From positions 236,566 to 300,565 of the forward strand of contig NZ_KE383816.1 in assembly GCF_000422305.1 (NCBI RefSeq): DNA of 64,000 bases, in the 5' to 3' direction. Numbering within the stretch: position 1 is the stretch's first letter; each line of letters begins with the position of its first letter. A program made the position numbers and the translations under genes. The notes beneath the pieces are model-generated. The model did not search any database and was not told the DNA's origin. It saw only the letters and a program-made list of their open reading frames with translations. Of the stretch, positions 41,019 to 51,072 are shown one piece after another. Source of the stretch: Luteimonas mephitis DSM 12574. Its GTDB lineage: Bacteria > Pseudomonadota > Gammaproteobacteria > Xanthomonadales > Xanthomonadaceae.

Positions 41019-42952
41019 GGAGCGCCTCCTTGCGGAGTCGCCGGGACCGGGGATTGGGGATTGGGGACTGGATGGAGCGCAGGCTTGGCCTTCCCCAATC
41101 CCGAATCCCCCATCCCCAATCCCTTCTTTGCCTGCGCCTTGGCCTGCGCCGCCAGCCAGGTCTCGATGTCGTCCGGCGGCACGTCCATCAGCCGCAGCGA
41201 GCCCTCCATGACGTTGTGGAACACGGGGCCAGCGACGCGGCCGCCGTAGTAGCCGCGGCGGCTGGGGTCCGGGTCCATCACCACCACCGCCATCGAGAAG
41301 CGCGGGTTGTCGACCGGCACGACGCCGGCGAAGAACGCGGCGTAGCGGCGCGAGTAGCCGCCGCCGCTGGCGATGCGCGCGGTGCCGGTCTTGCCGGCGA
41401 CGTGGTAGCCCAGGATGGCGGCGTCCTTGGCGGTGCCGCCGGGCTCGGTCACCGTCTGCATCATCTTCATCACTTCGTGCGCGATCTTCGGATCGAGCAC
41501 CTGGCGCGTTTCCTGCGGCTGGCCCTTGACGAAGGTCGGCTCGATCAGCTTGCCGCCGTTGGCCAGCGCGGCGTAGGCGTGGGCGATCTGCAGCGGCGTG
41601 ACCGAAATGCCATAGCCGTACGACATCGTCTGCTTGGTGGTGCCGCTCCAGCGCGACGGCGGCGGGAACAGGCCCGCGGCTTCGCCGGGGAACCCGCTTT
41701 CGGTGCTTTGCCCGTAGCCGAACCGGCGCAGGAACTCGTAGAAGTCCTGGTCGCCGAGCTTGGCGACGATCTTCGACACGCCCACGTTCGAGCTCTTGGT
41801 GATCACGCCGGTGACCGTGAGCACGCCGTGGTTGCTGGTGTCGGTGGTGCGATAGCGGCCGTTGGGCATCCAGCCCGGATTGGTGTCGATCAGGGTGTTG
41901 GGCGTCACCACGCCGGCTTCCAGCGCGGCGGCCACGGTCAGCGGTTTCATCGTCGAGCCGGGCTCGATCAGGTCGGTGACCGCACGGTTGCGGTGCGACT
42001 CGCGCTGCCCGGATTCAACCGCGTTGGGGTTGAACGACGGCAGGTTGGCCATCGCCAGCACTTCGCCGGTGTTGATGTCGAGCACCACCGCCGACGCACT
42101 GCTTGCTCCGCTTTCGAGCAGCGCATGCTTGAGTTCGCGATAGGTCAGGTACTGGATGCGGCGATCGATGCTGAGCGTCAGGTCCTTGCCCGGCTCGGCC
42201 GCGCGCACCAGGTCGACGTTCTCGACGATGCGGCCGCGCCGGTCGCGGATCACCTTCTCGGCGCCGGGCTTGCCGCGCAGCCAGGTGTCAAAGGCCAGCT
42301 CGACGCCTTCCTGGCCCTCGTCGTCGATGTTGGTGAAGCCGAGGATGTGCGCCATCGCTTCGCCCTGCGGGTAGAAGCGGCGGTATTCGCGCTGCGAGAA
42401 CACGCCGGGGATGTTGAGCGCCAGGATCCTGCGCGCGGCGCCGGGGCTGATCCGGCGATGGCGCGGGATGTACATGAACTCCTTGTCGGCGCGCTGCGAC
42501 ACGTAGCGCGTCAGGTAATCCAGCGGCAGGTCGGTGGCCTTGGCCAGTTCCGGCAGGCGGTCGGGATACTTGCTCAGTTCCTGCGGGTTGGCCCACAGCG
42601 ACGCGACCGGCGTCGACACCGCCAGCGGCTCGCCGTTGCGATCGGTGATCATGCCGCGCGAGGTCGGGATCGGGATCTCGCGCAGGATCCGCGCGTCGGC
42701 CTTCTTCTGGTAGAAGGCGTTGTCGATCAGCTGCAGGTCGACCGCGCGGCCGACCAGCGCCACCGCGCACAGGCCGAGCGTGCCGACCACCAGCTTGAGC
42801 CGCCCGCGCAGGTTGAACTGCGCGCGGTTGCGTCGCGGAGGCGGTGCGTCGTGCTGGCCGGATCGCGACGCAAACAGCGAACGCAGGCGCGCGAGCACGC
42901 CCTCGCGCCCCTGCCGATCCCGTCCCCCGGTGCGCGAGTCGCGGCGCCTCAT
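41015..42952 (-). CDS. ftsI: FtsI (PBP3), septal transpeptidase with a repeat-derived tail
   Basis: A 645-residue class B penicillin-binding protein. One N-terminal membrane helix lies at ~30-55. The transpeptidase domain has the active-site box STMK (in [15 protein letters not shown]), SSN ([10 protein letters not shown]) and KTGTARIA. The conserved domain ends near [13 protein letters not shown]; the last ~45 residues ([15 protein letters not shown]..., [13 protein letters not shown]) are translated heptad repeats. The family usually ends some 40-60 residues earlier. Confidence 0.96.
   Translation of the reverse strand: MRRRDSRTGGRDRQGREGVLARLRSLFASRSGQHDAPPPRRNRAQFNLRGRLKLVVGTLGLCAVALVGRAVDLQLIDNAFYQKKADARILREIPIPTSRGMITDRNGEPLAVSTPVASLWANPQELSKYPDRLPELAKATDLPLDYLTRYVSQRADKEFMYIPRHRRISPGAARRILALNIPGVFSQREYRRFYPQGEAMAHILGFTNIDDEGQEGVELAFDTWLRGKPGAEKVIRDRRGRIVENVDLVRAAEPGKDLTLSIDRRIQYLTYRELKHALLESGASSASAVVLDINTGEVLAMANLPSFNPNAVESGQRESHRNRAVTDLIEPGSTMKPLTVAAALEAGVVTPNTLIDTNPGWMPNGRYRTTDTSNHGVLTVTGVITKSSNVGVSKIVAKLGDQDFYEFLRRFGYGQSTESGFPGEAAGLFPPPSRWSGTTKQTMSYGYGISVTPLQIAHAYAALANGGKLIEPTFVKGQPQETRQVLDPKIAHEVMKMMQTVTEPGGTAKDAAILGYHVAGKTGTARIASGGGYSRRYAAFFAGVVPVDNPRFSMAVVVMDPDPSRRGYYGGRVAGPVFHNVMEGSLRLMDVPPDDIETWLAAQAKAQAKKGLGMGDSGLGKAKPALHPVPNPQSPVPATPQGGAP
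41041..41127. repeat. Inverted G-rich heptad pair inside the 3' end of ftsI
   Basis: GGGATTGGGGATTGGGGACT (41051-41070) and CCCCAATCCCGAATCCCCCA onward (41094-41125) around a ~25-base centre. The whole element is read as the end of FtsI. Confidence 0.85.
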
Positions 42953-43212
42953 GGCCTGATCACCACGATGTCGGCGGTCTCGGGGAACTTCATCCCCAGC
43001 CGCGTGCGCGCGATCTGGTCGATGCGGTTGGCCTCGGCCCAGGTCGCCTGCTCGAGCTGCAGGCGGCCGAAGTCGATGTTGAGCTCATCGCGCGCGTGCT
43101 CCAGCTTCGTGAGCTGCACGAACAGCTGGCGATGCTGGTGGCGCGCGTTCACCACGCCGATCGCCGTGACGATGTTGGCCAGCACCAGGACGGCGACGAT
43201 GAAGCGGGTCAT
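42949..43212 (-). CDS. ftsL: FtsL, small bitopic division protein
   Basis: An 87-residue protein. One membrane helix ([19 protein letters not shown]) is followed by a short leucine-zipper-like coiled coil ([19 protein letters not shown]). Part of the FtsQLB complex. Position between rsmH and ftsI, with four-base overlaps on both sides, makes the call firm despite low sequence conservation. Confidence 0.94.
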   Translation of the reverse strand: MTRFIVAVLVLANIVTAIGVVNARHQHRQLFVQLTKLEHARDELNIDFGRLQLEQATWAEANRIDQIARTRLGMKFPETADIVVIRP

Positions 43213-44291
43213 GGCTGCAGCTCCGCTGCAGCGGCGATTGGGGATTGGGGATTGGGGATTGGGAAAGGCGAAAGCGTGACACCGTCTTCGCTGCCGCCTT
43301 CACGACGCGCCTGCCGCTCTTCCAATTCCGAATCCCCAATCCCCAATCCCAGCTTCTCGGCCACCCGCAGCACCGCGCTGCGCGCGCGCGGGTTGCCGGC
43401 GAGCTCGGCGGAATCGGCTTTCCGCGCATCACCGATCGCGCGCAGCGTCGGCACGAATTCCTCCACCGCCGGCAGGCGGCGGTTGCCCGCCGGCGCCTTC
43501 GCGTGGCGGGCGATGAAGCGCTTGACGATGCGGTCTTCCAGCGAGTGGAAGCTGATCACCGCCAGCCGGCCGCCGGGCTTGAGCGCGGCATGCGCGGCGT
43601 CGAGCCCGGCCTTGAGGTCGGACAACTCGCGGTTGACGTGGATGCGGATCGCCTGGAACGAGCGCGTGGCCGGGTGGATTTCCTTCTGCCCGGGCTTGCC
43701 GCGCGGCATCACCGAGGCGATCAGCTCGGCCAGCTGCGCGGTGCGCAGCAGCGGCTGCTCGGCGCGGCGCGCGACGATGGCGCGGGCGATGCGCCGGCTC
43801 ATGCGTTCCTCGCCGTAGTTCCACAGCACGTCGGCAATCGCCGCTTCGTCGGCGCGCGCCAGCCACTGCGCTGCGCTCTCGCCGCTGTCGGGATCCATGC
43901 GCATGTCGAGCGGGCCGTCCTTGCCGAAGCTGAAGCCGCGCCCGGCGACATCGAGCTGCGGCGAGGACACGCCAAGGTCGAACAACACGCCATCGAGGCC
44001 TTCGCTGGCGGCATCCCACTGTGCAAGGTCGGTGAAGCTGCCGCGATGGATCGCCACGCGCGGGTCCGCGCCGAACTCCTGTCCGGCGACCGCGATCGCT
44101 TCGGGATCCTTGTCCATCAGCAGCAGCCGACCTCCCGGCCCCAACCGTTGCAGCACGCCGCGCGCATGCCCGCCGCGACCGAACGTGCCATCCAGATACG
44201 TTCCGTCCTCGAGTACCCGCAGCCCTTCCATGACCTGCGTGAACAACACAGGGAGGTGGGCGGACCGGGCGTCCGCGCCACCGCCGGTCAC
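43209..44291 (-). CDS. rsmH: RsmH, 16S rRNA m4C1402 methyltransferase with repeat-derived tail
   Basis: A 360-residue SAM enzyme (formerly MraW). Seen: [55 protein letters not shown], and [15 protein letters not shown]. The family normally stops soon after [11 protein letters not shown]; here ~45 further residues ([16 protein letters not shown]..., [13 protein letters not shown]) are encoded by heptad repeats. It overlaps mraZ and ftsL by four bases. Confidence 0.96.
   Translation of the reverse strand: MTGGGADARSAHLPVLFTQVMEGLRVLEDGTYLDGTFGRGGHARGVLQRLGPGGRLLLMDKDPEAIAVAGQEFGADPRVAIHRGSFTDLAQWDAASEGLDGVLFDLGVSSPQLDVAGRGFSFGKDGPLDMRMDPDSGESAAQWLARADEAAIADVLWNYGEERMSRRIARAIVARRAEQPLLRTAQLAELIASVMPRGKPGQKEIHPATRSFQAIRIHVNRELSDLKAGLDAAHAALKPGGRLAVISFHSLEDRIVKRFIARHAKAPAGNRRLPAVEEFVPTLRAIGDARKADSAELAGNPRARSAVLRVAEKLGLGIGDSELEERQARREGGSEDGVTLSPFPIPNPQSPIAAAAELQP
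43234..43352. repeat. Inverted G-rich heptad pair inside the 3' end of rsmH
   Basis: Four GATTGGG units at 43236-43262 and CCGAATCCCCAATCCCCAAT at ~43327-43349 flank a ~65-base centre. All of it is translated as the RsmH tail. Confidence 0.85.
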
Positions 44292-44734
44292 AACTGCAAA
44301 TCGAGCAGCTCTTCACCCAGATCGGCATCGCCCAGCGTTTGCCTGATCTGCGCGAGGTGCGCCTGCTCGCTCCACAATTCGAACTTGTCGCCCATGCCCA
44401 CCAGCACGGCTTTTTTTTCGATGCCGATCGCATTGCGCTGGCTGGCCGGGATGCTGATGCGGCCACTGCCGTCGGGCTCGACGAAGGTCGCCGCGCCGAC
44501 CAGCTTCAGCTGCAGCAGGCGACTGTTCTTCTTGGTCCGCGGCAGCTTGTTGACCTGGTCGCGAACGCCCTCCCAGACCGACTGCGGATACAGGTACAGG
44601 CAGCCGGATTCGAAGGGGTTGTAGGTGATGACAAGATGGTTGCCGCACTCACGCGCGACGACATCGCGGTAACCGGTCGGGATCGCCAGCCGGCCCTTGT
44701 CGTCGATCGTGATGGCAGTCTCACCCTGGAACAC
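44288..44734 (-). CDS. mraZ: MraZ, transcriptional repressor of the dcw cluster
   Basis: A 148-residue protein with two AbrB-like SpoVT halves: [22 protein letters not shown] and [20 protein letters not shown]. It opens the cluster and in E. coli represses its own promoter by binding phased TGGGN repeats, which are present just upstream here. The stop overlaps the rsmH start by four bases. Confidence 0.97.
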   Translation of the reverse strand: MFQGETAITIDDKGRLAIPTGYRDVVARECGNHLVITYNPFESGCLYLYPQSVWEGVRDQVNKLPRTKKNSRLLQLKLVGAATFVEPDGSGRISIPASQRNAIGIEKKAVLVGMGDKFELWSEQAHLAQIRQTLGDADLGEELLDLQL

Positions 44735-44784
44735 AACAACCCCGACCCGTCATGTCCGTCTTTGGGCGGACTTCAGCACAGGAT

Positions 44785-44819
44785 AACCACTAATTTCCCG
44801 GTTATCCCACGAGTCGCCA
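44785..44819 (-). promoter_or_regulatory. MraZ-type operator (phased repeats)
   Basis: Read on the minus strand, four pentamers follow each other at exact 10-base intervals: TGGCG, TGGGA, GGGAA, TGGTT. This matches the TGGGN-N5 direct repeats bound by MraZ in E. coli. The same segment contains an inverted repeat GGATAACC / GGTTATCC (44781-44788 and 44800-44807). It overlaps the predicted -10 and start of transcription. Confidence 0.75.
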
Positions 44820-44847
44820 CCTTATGGGCGCCCCACAGGGTTGTCAA
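44819..44847 (-). promoter_or_regulatory. Probable sigma-70 promoter of the dcw cluster
   Basis: A perfect -35 TTGACA (44847-44842), a 17-base spacer and a weak -10 TAAGGT (44824-44819) point at mraZ. The placement relative to the MraZ-type repeats supports it. Confidence 0.6.
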
Positions 44848-44916
44848 CAGGCCGCGCGCGCTTTTTCGCCAATGCCGTCAATGACTTGCGTGACACTTGA
44901 GAGACTTGTTCAAGCT

Positions 44917-44925
44917 TTATCCACA
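44917..44925 (+). promoter_or_regulatory. DnaA box upstream of mraZ
   Basis: TTATCCACA is a perfect strong DnaA box, ~70 bases upstream of the predicted -35. It is a single box, without the cluster expected of an origin. Confidence 0.5.
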
Positions 44926-44934
44926 AGCGGCTGA

Positions 44935-45580
44935 TTCGTCTCAAATTTTGAGAATTGGGCGTTTGGTCTCAATCTGAACGTGGTCTCGACATTGCTGAAG
45001 GGCGCAGGCGTCGGATCGTCGCTGGGGACGGCCGAGTGCGCATTGTTCTATTTTTTATAGAAAAATTACCTGCAAGGCCTGGTTGTTCCACTGCGACTGC
45101 TCGGCATGCGCATCAACTCCTGTAGGAGCGGCTTGAGCCGCGAGCTTTCGCTTTCCGCTGTCGTAGGAGCGGCGGAAGCCGCGATGACTTTCCCGGTGAA
45201 GCATCGCGGCTTCCGCCGCTCCTACGGGAATCAATGTAAGAAGCTCGCGGCTGAAGCCGCTCGTACAAGAGCCGGGGGCGGCGCGGTGTCGTGGGTCGCG
45301 ACTATGCCCCCGCCACCCCGCGCCTGCCGTTCGCCTTGGGAGGAAAGCTCACGGCCGAAGCCGCCTACAAGGGTGCGCGGAGCGGGAGTCCCGCTTGTGT
45401 CGTGCGGGAGACGCCAGGGGAGTTCTGGCTGTCGTGGCGTTGGCTTCGGATGCCGTGTCGCTGCGTCGCCCCCACCCCCCCCCCCCCGCAAGCGGGGGAG
45501 GAGCGTTCGTGCTGTGCGGGAAACGCCTCGAAGGCCACGACGCGATCCGATGATTCACGGGCTTCGGGCATTTCGATTTT
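44935..45580. other. Gene-free stretch with REP-C repeats
   Basis: After the mraZ promoter region there is AT-rich DNA (44940-45075), then REP-C units: one at 45121-45150 and a near-perfect inverted pair at 45163-45225 (GTAGGAGCGGCGGAAGCC and its complement), with a degenerate copy to ~45270. A run of 13 C lies at 45475-45487 followed by a G-rich inverted partner (GCGGGGGAGG). No coding region is supported. Confidence 0.7.
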
Positions 45581-45588
45581 CTGGGGGC

Positions 45589-46000
45589 GGAGCCGGCCGA
45601 TAAGCCGGGTCCTGTCTTGGACAGTCATTCCTCTAGGCGCAACGTCACCGTTACGCTCAAGCAGCCTACCCGGACCCGACGCGGGCAACGTCATGAGGTC
45701 CCTATTTGGCCTTGCTCCCGGTGGGGTTTGCCGTGCCGGCCTGTTACCAGGCTCGCGGTGCGCTCTTACCGCACCATTTCACCCTTGCCACGCCTCCTGC
45801 CTCCGCCTTTCGGCGGTCCGGGAACACTTTGCCGGACATTCGTCCGGCAAGTGCCCCGGAGCGGCAGGAGCGTTCGGCGGTATCTTTCTGTTGCACTTTC
45901 CGTCGGCTCGCGCCGCCCAGGCGTTACCTGGCACCGTGCCCTGTGGAGCCCGGACTTTCCTCGGCATTCTTTCGAATGACGCGACTGCCTGGCCGACTCC
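45589..46000 (-). ncRNA. rnpB: RNase P RNA, class A
   Basis: The catalytic RNA of RNase P on the minus strand. Landmarks in order: 5' GGAGTCGGCCAGGCAGTCGC (46000 down), GAGGAAAGTCCGGGCTCC (45964-45947 region), CAGGTAACGCCTGG, GGGTAGGCTGCTTGAG, and the 3' GACAGGACCCGGCTTATCGG. The first ten bases pair with the last (GGAGTCGGCC with GGCCGGCTCC), which sets the ends to within a few bases. Length (~410) fits class A. It lies between mraZ and rsmI. Confidence 0.95.
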
Positions 46001-46371
46001 GCCGATGCGGATTGTCGCACGCCGCGCGCCCCGATACCGGTCGCGATCGCCATGCCCTTCGGATCCCGCCCGCAGCAGCGTTGTTTTCCCATGGCATCAC
46101 ATGGTGTTGTGCGGCGCGGCCCGCGACAGGAGTTGGGCGGCCGCATGGCCAGTCAAATCGAGGCATGCCGATCCAGACAGCGTGCCAGGCGCCCGTGCGG
46201 TTGCCCTCGGCCCTTCCGGGGCCCATCCGTAGCGGCGGAGACGGCGGGTAAAACCGCAGGGCGCCGCACAGGGATGTGCGGCGTTTCCGGACGGGGCAGG
46301 ATGCCCCTTCCGAAAATTCCCGCCGGCTCCGCGAACCCGACGCGCAGCGTCGGGCGCGCAGGCAGAGTGTG

Positions 46372-46410
46372 CTTTCTTTGCGCCGGGTTTCTTTGCACAA
46401 GCAAAGAAAG
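46372..46410. repeat. Inverted repeat CTTTCTTTGC / GCAAAGAAAG
   Basis: Ten-base arms (46372-46381 and 46401-46410) around CGCCGGGTTTCTTTGCACA-type DNA, followed by GCGCCGTCACGGCGC. It lies in the 470-base gap between rnpB and rsmI, which otherwise shows no gene. Confidence 0.55.
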
Positions 46411-46471
46411 GTGGCTTCGCGCCGTCACGGCGCAAAGCGCTTTTGACGTTGCCGACCGAATCATCGGCACC

Positions 46472-47335
46472 CTAATGCCCGTACAAGGCCTTCCGCGGCG
46501 CGCCGGTGATCTCGGCGGCCAGCTTCGCCGCGGTCGACGGCGGCAGGTGTTCACACAGCTTCGCGTACATGCGCCGGCCCTCGGCGATGCGCGCATCCGC
46601 ATCCTCGCCTGCCCCCTGCACCAGCAGCACGAACTCGCCCTTGCGCTGGTTGGCGTCGGCCGCGACGCGGGCGTGGAGGTCGGCCAGCGTGCCGTCGAGC
46701 ACGGTCTCGAACAGCTTGGTCAGCTCGCGTGCGACCACTGCGGGCCGGTCGCCGCCAAACGCGACGACGCAGTCCGCCAGCGTGTCCTCGATGCGGTGCG
46801 AGGACTCATAGAACAGCAGCGTGCGCGGTTCGCCGGCCAGCGCGGCCAGCCGCGCGCGGCGGGCGCCCGCCTTCGCCGGCAGGAAGCCTTCGAACACGAA
46901 CCGGTCGCTCGGCAGCCCCGCCACGCTCAGCGCCGTCACCAGCGCGCTGGCGCCCGGCACCGGGCTGACCCGCACGCCGGCTGCGCGCGCCGCGCGCACC
47001 AGGCGGAAGCCGGGATCGCTGACCAGCGGCGTGCCCGCATCCGACACCAGCGCCAGCGATTCCCCGCCCAGCAGCCGCGCCACCAATCCGCCGGCGACTT
47101 CGTCTTCGTTGTGTTCATGCAGCGCGACCAGCGGCCGCTCGATCCCGAAGTGCGCCAGCAACTGGCGGGTGTGGCGGGTGTCCTCGGCGCAGATCGCCGC
47201 CACCGCGCGCAGGGTCTCCAGCGCGCGCGGGGACAGGTCGGCGAGGTTGCCGATCGGGGTGGCGACGACGTGCAGCGTGCCGCTGGCGCCACCGCTGGAA
47301 GGGACCGAAACCTGAACGTGATCGCGGGTGGACAT
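46472..47335 (-). CDS. rsmI: RsmI, 16S rRNA 2'-O-ribose C1402 methyltransferase
   Basis: A 287-residue tetrapyrrole-methylase-fold enzyme that modifies the same nucleotide as RsmH. Seen: [81 protein letters not shown]. The start at 47335 gives a 13-residue lead to the domain; the upstream extension is uncharacteristic. It is divergent from the lipoprotein gene, the usual arrangement. Confidence 0.97.
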   Translation of the reverse strand: MSTRDHVQVSVPSSGGASGTLHVVATPIGNLADLSPRALETLRAVAAICAEDTRHTRQLLAHFGIERPLVALHEHNEDEVAGGLVARLLGGESLALVSDAGTPLVSDPGFRLVRAARAAGVRVSPVPGASALVTALSVAGLPSDRFVFEGFLPAKAGARRARLAALAGEPRTLLFYESSHRIEDTLADCVVAFGGDRPAVVARELTKLFETVLDGTLADLHARVAADANQRKGEFVLLVQGAGEDADARIAEGRRMYAKLCEHLPPSTAAKLAAEITGAPRKALYGH

Positions 47336-47462
47336 CGCTCTCCTCGGCTGTCGCGGCGGCCGGAGGCCACGCCGGCCATCGACGAACGCCGCACCGGCGC
47401 CCGGCCCCGGCAACACGCACGGAACGGTAGAATCCTAGCCGTTCCCGCTTCCAGGTCGGCAT

Positions 47463-48641
47463 ATGCGTCGTTCATCGAAATGGATCTTCGCCACCGCGCT
47501 GCTCGCGGCGTTCGTCGCCGGCTGCTCGACGGTGCAGGTCACGCCCTCCGGAGTGCCGTCGGCCGAAGTGCCCCAGGACACCAGCCAGCGCAACGCGCAC
47601 TGGCAGTTCGACGCCGCCAGCCGGCCGCCCGCCGAGCGCGACGGCTACCGGCCACCGACGAAGCTGGCCGTGCTGCTGCCGCTGAGCGGCGAGCTGGCCA
47701 CCGCCGCCGCGTCGGTGCGCGACGGATTGCTCGCCGGCTACTACGGCGAGCATCGGCGGCGTCCGGAAATCCGCTTCTACGACACCGCCAACAGCAGCGG
47801 CGGCGCGATCGCCGCATACAACAAGGCCGTGGCCGACGGCGCCGACCAGGTGCTCGGGCCACTCGGCCGCGACGGCGTCGACGCGGTGTTCCGCAGCGTG
47901 CAGCCCGGCGTGCCGGTGCTGGCACTGAACCACGGCGTTGTCGCACCGCCGGTCAACAGCGCCAGCTTCTCGCTGGCCCCGGAGGACGAGGGCAGCAGCG
48001 CCGCCGATTACATCGCCTCGATCGGCGCGAAGCGGGTGCTGGTGCTCAGCGCCGGCGACGACCACGCGCGGCGCAGCACCGAGGCATTCGGCCGCCAGCT
48101 GGCGGCCCGCGGTGGCGAGATGCAGGTGCTGGCGGTGACCGGCGAACGCCCCGACCTGCTGCCGCTGCTGCAGTCGGCGGCGACCGGCCCGGGCGTCGAT
48201 GCGGTCTTCATCGCCCTGCGCGGCAACCAGGCGCGCTCGATCGCGCCGCAGCTGGCCGCTGCCGGGCTGTCTGCCAGGCCGCGCGTGGCCACGTCGCAAC
48301 TGCTGTCGGGCACCGGCAAGGCCGAGGAGGACCGCGTCCTCGACGGGATCAAGTTCCCCGCCGAGCGCTGGGGACTGGTGCAGGTGAACGGCCTGCCGAA
48401 CGCGGCCGAGACCCAGAAGTCGCTGCCCAGCGCGCGCGGCCCGGCGGCGAAGCTGTTCGCCTTCGGCTTCGATGCCTGGCTGCTGACCGCCTACCTCGAA
48501 CACCTCGCACTGACCGCCGACGGCAGCGTGCAGGGCGCGACCGGCGTGCTGCGCATCAGCCCCGAGGGCAACGTGTTGCGCACGCCGCTGTGGTCGACCT
48601 TCAGCAACGGCTACGTGGTCTCGCTGGGCAGCGGCGGTTGA
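47463..48641 (+). CDS. lpoA: LpoA/LppC-like penicillin-binding protein activator lipoprotein
   Basis: A 392-residue lipoprotein with signal peptide and lipobox ending FVAGC (lipidated Cys21). The mature part has the periplasmic-binding-protein fold of the LpoA C-terminal domain: [55 protein letters not shown]. It lacks the ~250-residue TPR domain of E. coli LpoA (678 residues). Activation of PBP1A is inferred from family and position between rsmI and yraN. Confidence 0.85.
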   Translation: MRRSSKWIFATALLAAFVAGCSTVQVTPSGVPSAEVPQDTSQRNAHWQFDAASRPPAERDGYRPPTKLAVLLPLSGELATAAASVRDGLLAGYYGEHRRRPEIRFYDTANSSGGAIAAYNKAVADGADQVLGPLGRDGVDAVFRSVQPGVPVLALNHGVVAPPVNSASFSLAPEDEGSSAADYIASIGAKRVLVLSAGDDHARRSTEAFGRQLAARGGEMQVLAVTGERPDLLPLLQSAATGPGVDAVFIALRGNQARSIAPQLAAAGLSARPRVATSQLLSGTGKAEEDRVLDGIKFPAERWGLVQVNGLPNAAETQKSLPSARGPAAKLFAFGFDAWLLTAYLEHLALTADGSVQGATGVLRISPEGNVLRTPLWSTFSNGYVVSLGSGG

Positions 48642-49006
48642 CGGATACCCGCGCGCGCGGCGCGGGCGTCGAAGCCAAGGCGCGCGAATTCCTGCTCGAC
48701 CAGGGGCTGCGCGCGGTGGCGGCCAACGCCAACTACCGCTTCGGCGAGCTCGACCTGGTGATGCTCGACCGCGACACCTTGGTGTTCGTCGAGGTGCGCT
48801 ATCGCCGCGATGCGAGCTTCGGCGGCGGCGCGGCGTCGGTGGACGCCGGCAAGCGCCGCAAGCTGGTGAAGGCGGCGCAGGCGTTCCTCGCCGCGCACCG
48901 CGCATTTTCGGATGCGCCGTGCCGGTTTGATGTGGTCGATGCCAACGGCGATCCCGCGCAGCCGGCGTTCAACTGGCTGCGCGACGCCTTCCGCGCCGAC
49001 GACTGA
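48638..49006 (+). CDS. yraN: YraN, UPF0102 nuclease-fold protein
   Basis: A 122-residue protein of the restriction-endonuclease-like UPF0102 family: [41 protein letters not shown] and [14 protein letters not shown]. The start is a TTG at 48638 overlapping the lipoprotein stop in TTGA; no ATG or GTG fits. A much longer open frame upstream is antisense/shadow and rejected. Function is unknown, although homologues lie in the same rsmI-lpoA-yraN block. Confidence 0.88.
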   Translation: MTDTRARGAGVEAKAREFLLDQGLRAVAANANYRFGELDLVMLDRDTLVFVEVRYRRDASFGGGAASVDAGKRRKLVKAAQAFLAAHRAFSDAPCRFDVVDANGDPAQPAFNWLRDAFRADD

Positions 49007-49087
49007 GCGGGTGCGGCGTCCGCGAGCGGGTTTCGAGGCGCGCGGCGAGTATCCACGGCGAAGGAATCCCGTGCGCCGGCGCCTACA

Positions 49088-50476
49088 ATGACGCGCATGG
49101 ATGCCCCGCTTCCCGCCCCGCTCGACGCCGCGCTGCGCGCGCGGCTGGGCGACGGCTGGCAGGTGGGTGGGGACCTGCGCGGTTACGGCGAGGACAGCTC
49201 GAAACGCTGGGCCATGCCGGCCGCGGTGGCGCGGCCGCGCAGCGTCGACGACGTGGTCGCCATCGTCCGCGCCTGCCGCGAGCACCGCGTGCCGATCGTC
49301 GCCCGCGGCGCCGGCACCAGCAGCACCGGCGCGGCGATTCCGTACGCCGGCGGCGTGGTGGTGTCGTTCGAACGCATGGCGCGCGTGCTCGAGATCCGTC
49401 CCGACGACCGGCAGGCCCAGGTCGAGCCAGGCGTACTCAACGGCGACCTGCAGCGCGCACTGGCCCCGCACGGCCTGTTCTGGCCGCCCGACCCGGCCAG
49501 CGCCGACCAGTGCACGGTCGGCGGCAACCTCGCCTGCAACGCCGGCGGCCCGCACGCGGTGAAGTACGGCGCCACGCGCGACAACGTGCTCGGCCTGGTG
49601 GCCGTCACCGGCCGCGGCGAGGTGATCCGCGTCGGCAGCAACACCACCAAGGACGCGACCGGTTACAACCTCGCGCAGCTGCTGGTCGGCAGCGAAGGCA
49701 CGCTGGCGCTGGTCGTCGAGGCGACGCTGAAACTCGCGCCGCTTCCGACGCAGCGCGCCAGCTTGCGCGCGTCGTACGCGGACGTCGCCAGCGCCGGCGC
49801 CGCGGTGGCGCGGATCATGGCGCAGCCGGCGACGCCATCGATGCTCGAATTCATGGATGCGGCCTGCATCGCGCTGGTCCGCGAGGTCGGCGGCGCCGAC
49901 ATCGCCGACGCCGGTGCGCTGCTGATGATCGAGGCCGACGGCGACCATGAAACCCTGCCGCACGTCGTCGCCGCGCTGGAGCGCGCCGCGCGCGGCGACG
50001 GCCTGCGCGACCTCGCCACGGCCACCGACCCGGCCGCGAACGAGGCGCTCTGGGCCGCGCGCAAGGCGCTGTCGCCCGCGCTGCGCACGATCGCCGCGGG
50101 CAAGATCAACGAAGACGTGGTGGTGCCGGTCTCGCGCATCCCGGCGCTGGTCGCAGGCATCGAAGCGCTGGCGCAAGAGTTCACGCTGCCCATCGTCGCC
50201 TTCGGCCACGCCGGCAACGGCAACCTGCACGCCAACATCCTGTTCGACCCGGATGATCCGGCGCAGTCCGCGCGCGTGCATGCCGCGCTGCCGCGGCTGT
50301 TCGCGCTGACGCTGTCACTCGGCGGCACGCTGTCGGGCGAGCACGGCATCGGTGTGGCCAAGCGCGATTTCATGGTCGAGGCGTTCGACGCGCCGACGCT
50401 GGCGGCGATGCGCGCGGTGAAGGCCGCGTTCGATCCCGACGGCATCCTCAACCCCGGGAAAGTGCTGCCGCCGTGA
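49088..50476 (+). CDS. FAD-linked oxidase (D-lactate dehydrogenase / GlcD type)
   Basis: A 462-residue flavoprotein. The FAD_binding_4 domain shows VARPRSVDDVVAIVRACREH, IVARGAGTSSTGAAIPYAGG and GGNLACNAGGPHAVKYGA. The C-terminal FAD-oxidase domain shows AFGHAGNGNLHANILFD and LSGEHGIGVAKRDF. It probably oxidises a 2-hydroxy acid such as D-lactate or glycolate. The ATG at 49088 or the one nine bases later may be used. It is coupled to the next gene by a GTGA overlap. Confidence 0.88.
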   Translation: MTRMDAPLPAPLDAALRARLGDGWQVGGDLRGYGEDSSKRWAMPAAVARPRSVDDVVAIVRACREHRVPIVARGAGTSSTGAAIPYAGGVVVSFERMARVLEIRPDDRQAQVEPGVLNGDLQRALAPHGLFWPPDPASADQCTVGGNLACNAGGPHAVKYGATRDNVLGLVAVTGRGEVIRVGSNTTKDATGYNLAQLLVGSEGTLALVVEATLKLAPLPTQRASLRASYADVASAGAAVARIMAQPATPSMLEFMDAACIALVREVGGADIADAGALLMIEADGDHETLPHVVAALERAARGDGLRDLATATDPAANEALWAARKALSPALRTIAAGKINEDVVVPVSRIPALVAGIEALAQEFTLPIVAFGHAGNGNLHANILFDPDDPAQSARVHAALPRLFALTLSLGGTLSGEHGIGVAKRDFMVEAFDAPTLAAMRAVKAAFDPDGILNPGKVLPP

Positions 50477-51072
50477 GCAGCGGGCTGGACGGGCTGCTGC
50501 GCGACATCCGCGCCTGCCGCATCTGCGAGGCGCACCTGCCGCTGGGACCGCGCCCCGTTCTGCAGGCCGGCGCCACGGCGCGCATCCTGATCGCCTCGCA
50601 GGCGCCCGGCGTGCGCGTGCACGAAACCGGCATCCCGTGGAACGACCCCAGCGGCCGGCGCCTGCGCGACTGGCTGCGGATGGACGACGCCACCTTCTAC
50701 GACGCGAGCAAGGTCGCCATCGTGCCGATGGGCTTCTGCTATCCGGGCAAGGCCGGTTCCGGCGACGCGCCGCCGCGCCCCGAGTGCCGCGCCACCTGGC
50801 ATCCGCGCCTGCTGCCGCTGCTGCCGGAGGTGCGGCTGACGCTGCTGGTCGGCCAGTACGCGCAGGCGTACTTCCTCGGCAAGCGGCGCAAGCCCAGCCT
50901 CACCGAAACGGTGCGCGCATGGCACGAGTTCATGCCGACGCTGCTGCCGCTGCCGCATCCCAGCCCGCGCAACGTCGGCTGGTTCAAGGCCAACCCGTGG
51001 TTCGAAGGCGAAGTGCTGCCGACGCTGCGCGAGCGGGTGCGCGAGGTGCTTGCAGGGGCACCACGGGCGTAG
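50473..51072 (+). CDS. Uracil-DNA glycosylase superfamily protein
   Basis: A 199-residue protein of the UDG-like fold (family 4/5 related): LLRDIRACRICEAHLPLGPRPVL, LIASQAPGVRVHETGIPW, VAIVPMGFCYPG, and the C-terminal LPLPHPSPRN loop. Only the first CxxC is visible, so the four-cysteine iron-sulfur cluster of family 4 is probably absent, and the water-activating motif reads SQAPG rather than GEAPG. Activity on uracil is therefore uncertain. GTG start overlaps the oxidase stop. The TAG stop lies in GTAGAAGCGGCGG of a REP-C unit. Confidence 0.8.
   Translation: MSSGLDGLLRDIRACRICEAHLPLGPRPVLQAGATARILIASQAPGVRVHETGIPWNDPSGRRLRDWLRMDDATFYDASKVAIVPMGFCYPGKAGSGDAPPRPECRATWHPRLLPLLPEVRLTLLVGQYAQAYFLGKRRKPSLTETVRAWHEFMPTLLPLPHPSPRNVGWFKANPWFEGEVLPTLRERVREVLAGAPRA

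Noticed and set aside
44781-44925. Possible replication origin near the DnaA box
   Set aside because: Only one perfect box and no dnaA, dnaN or gidA neighbours or AT-rich unwinding element next to it.
46052-49006. A 984-codon plus-strand frame through the rsmI and lpoA regions
   Set aside because: Only its last ~122 codons are a real gene (yraN). The rest is out of frame or antisense to genes with clear motifs.
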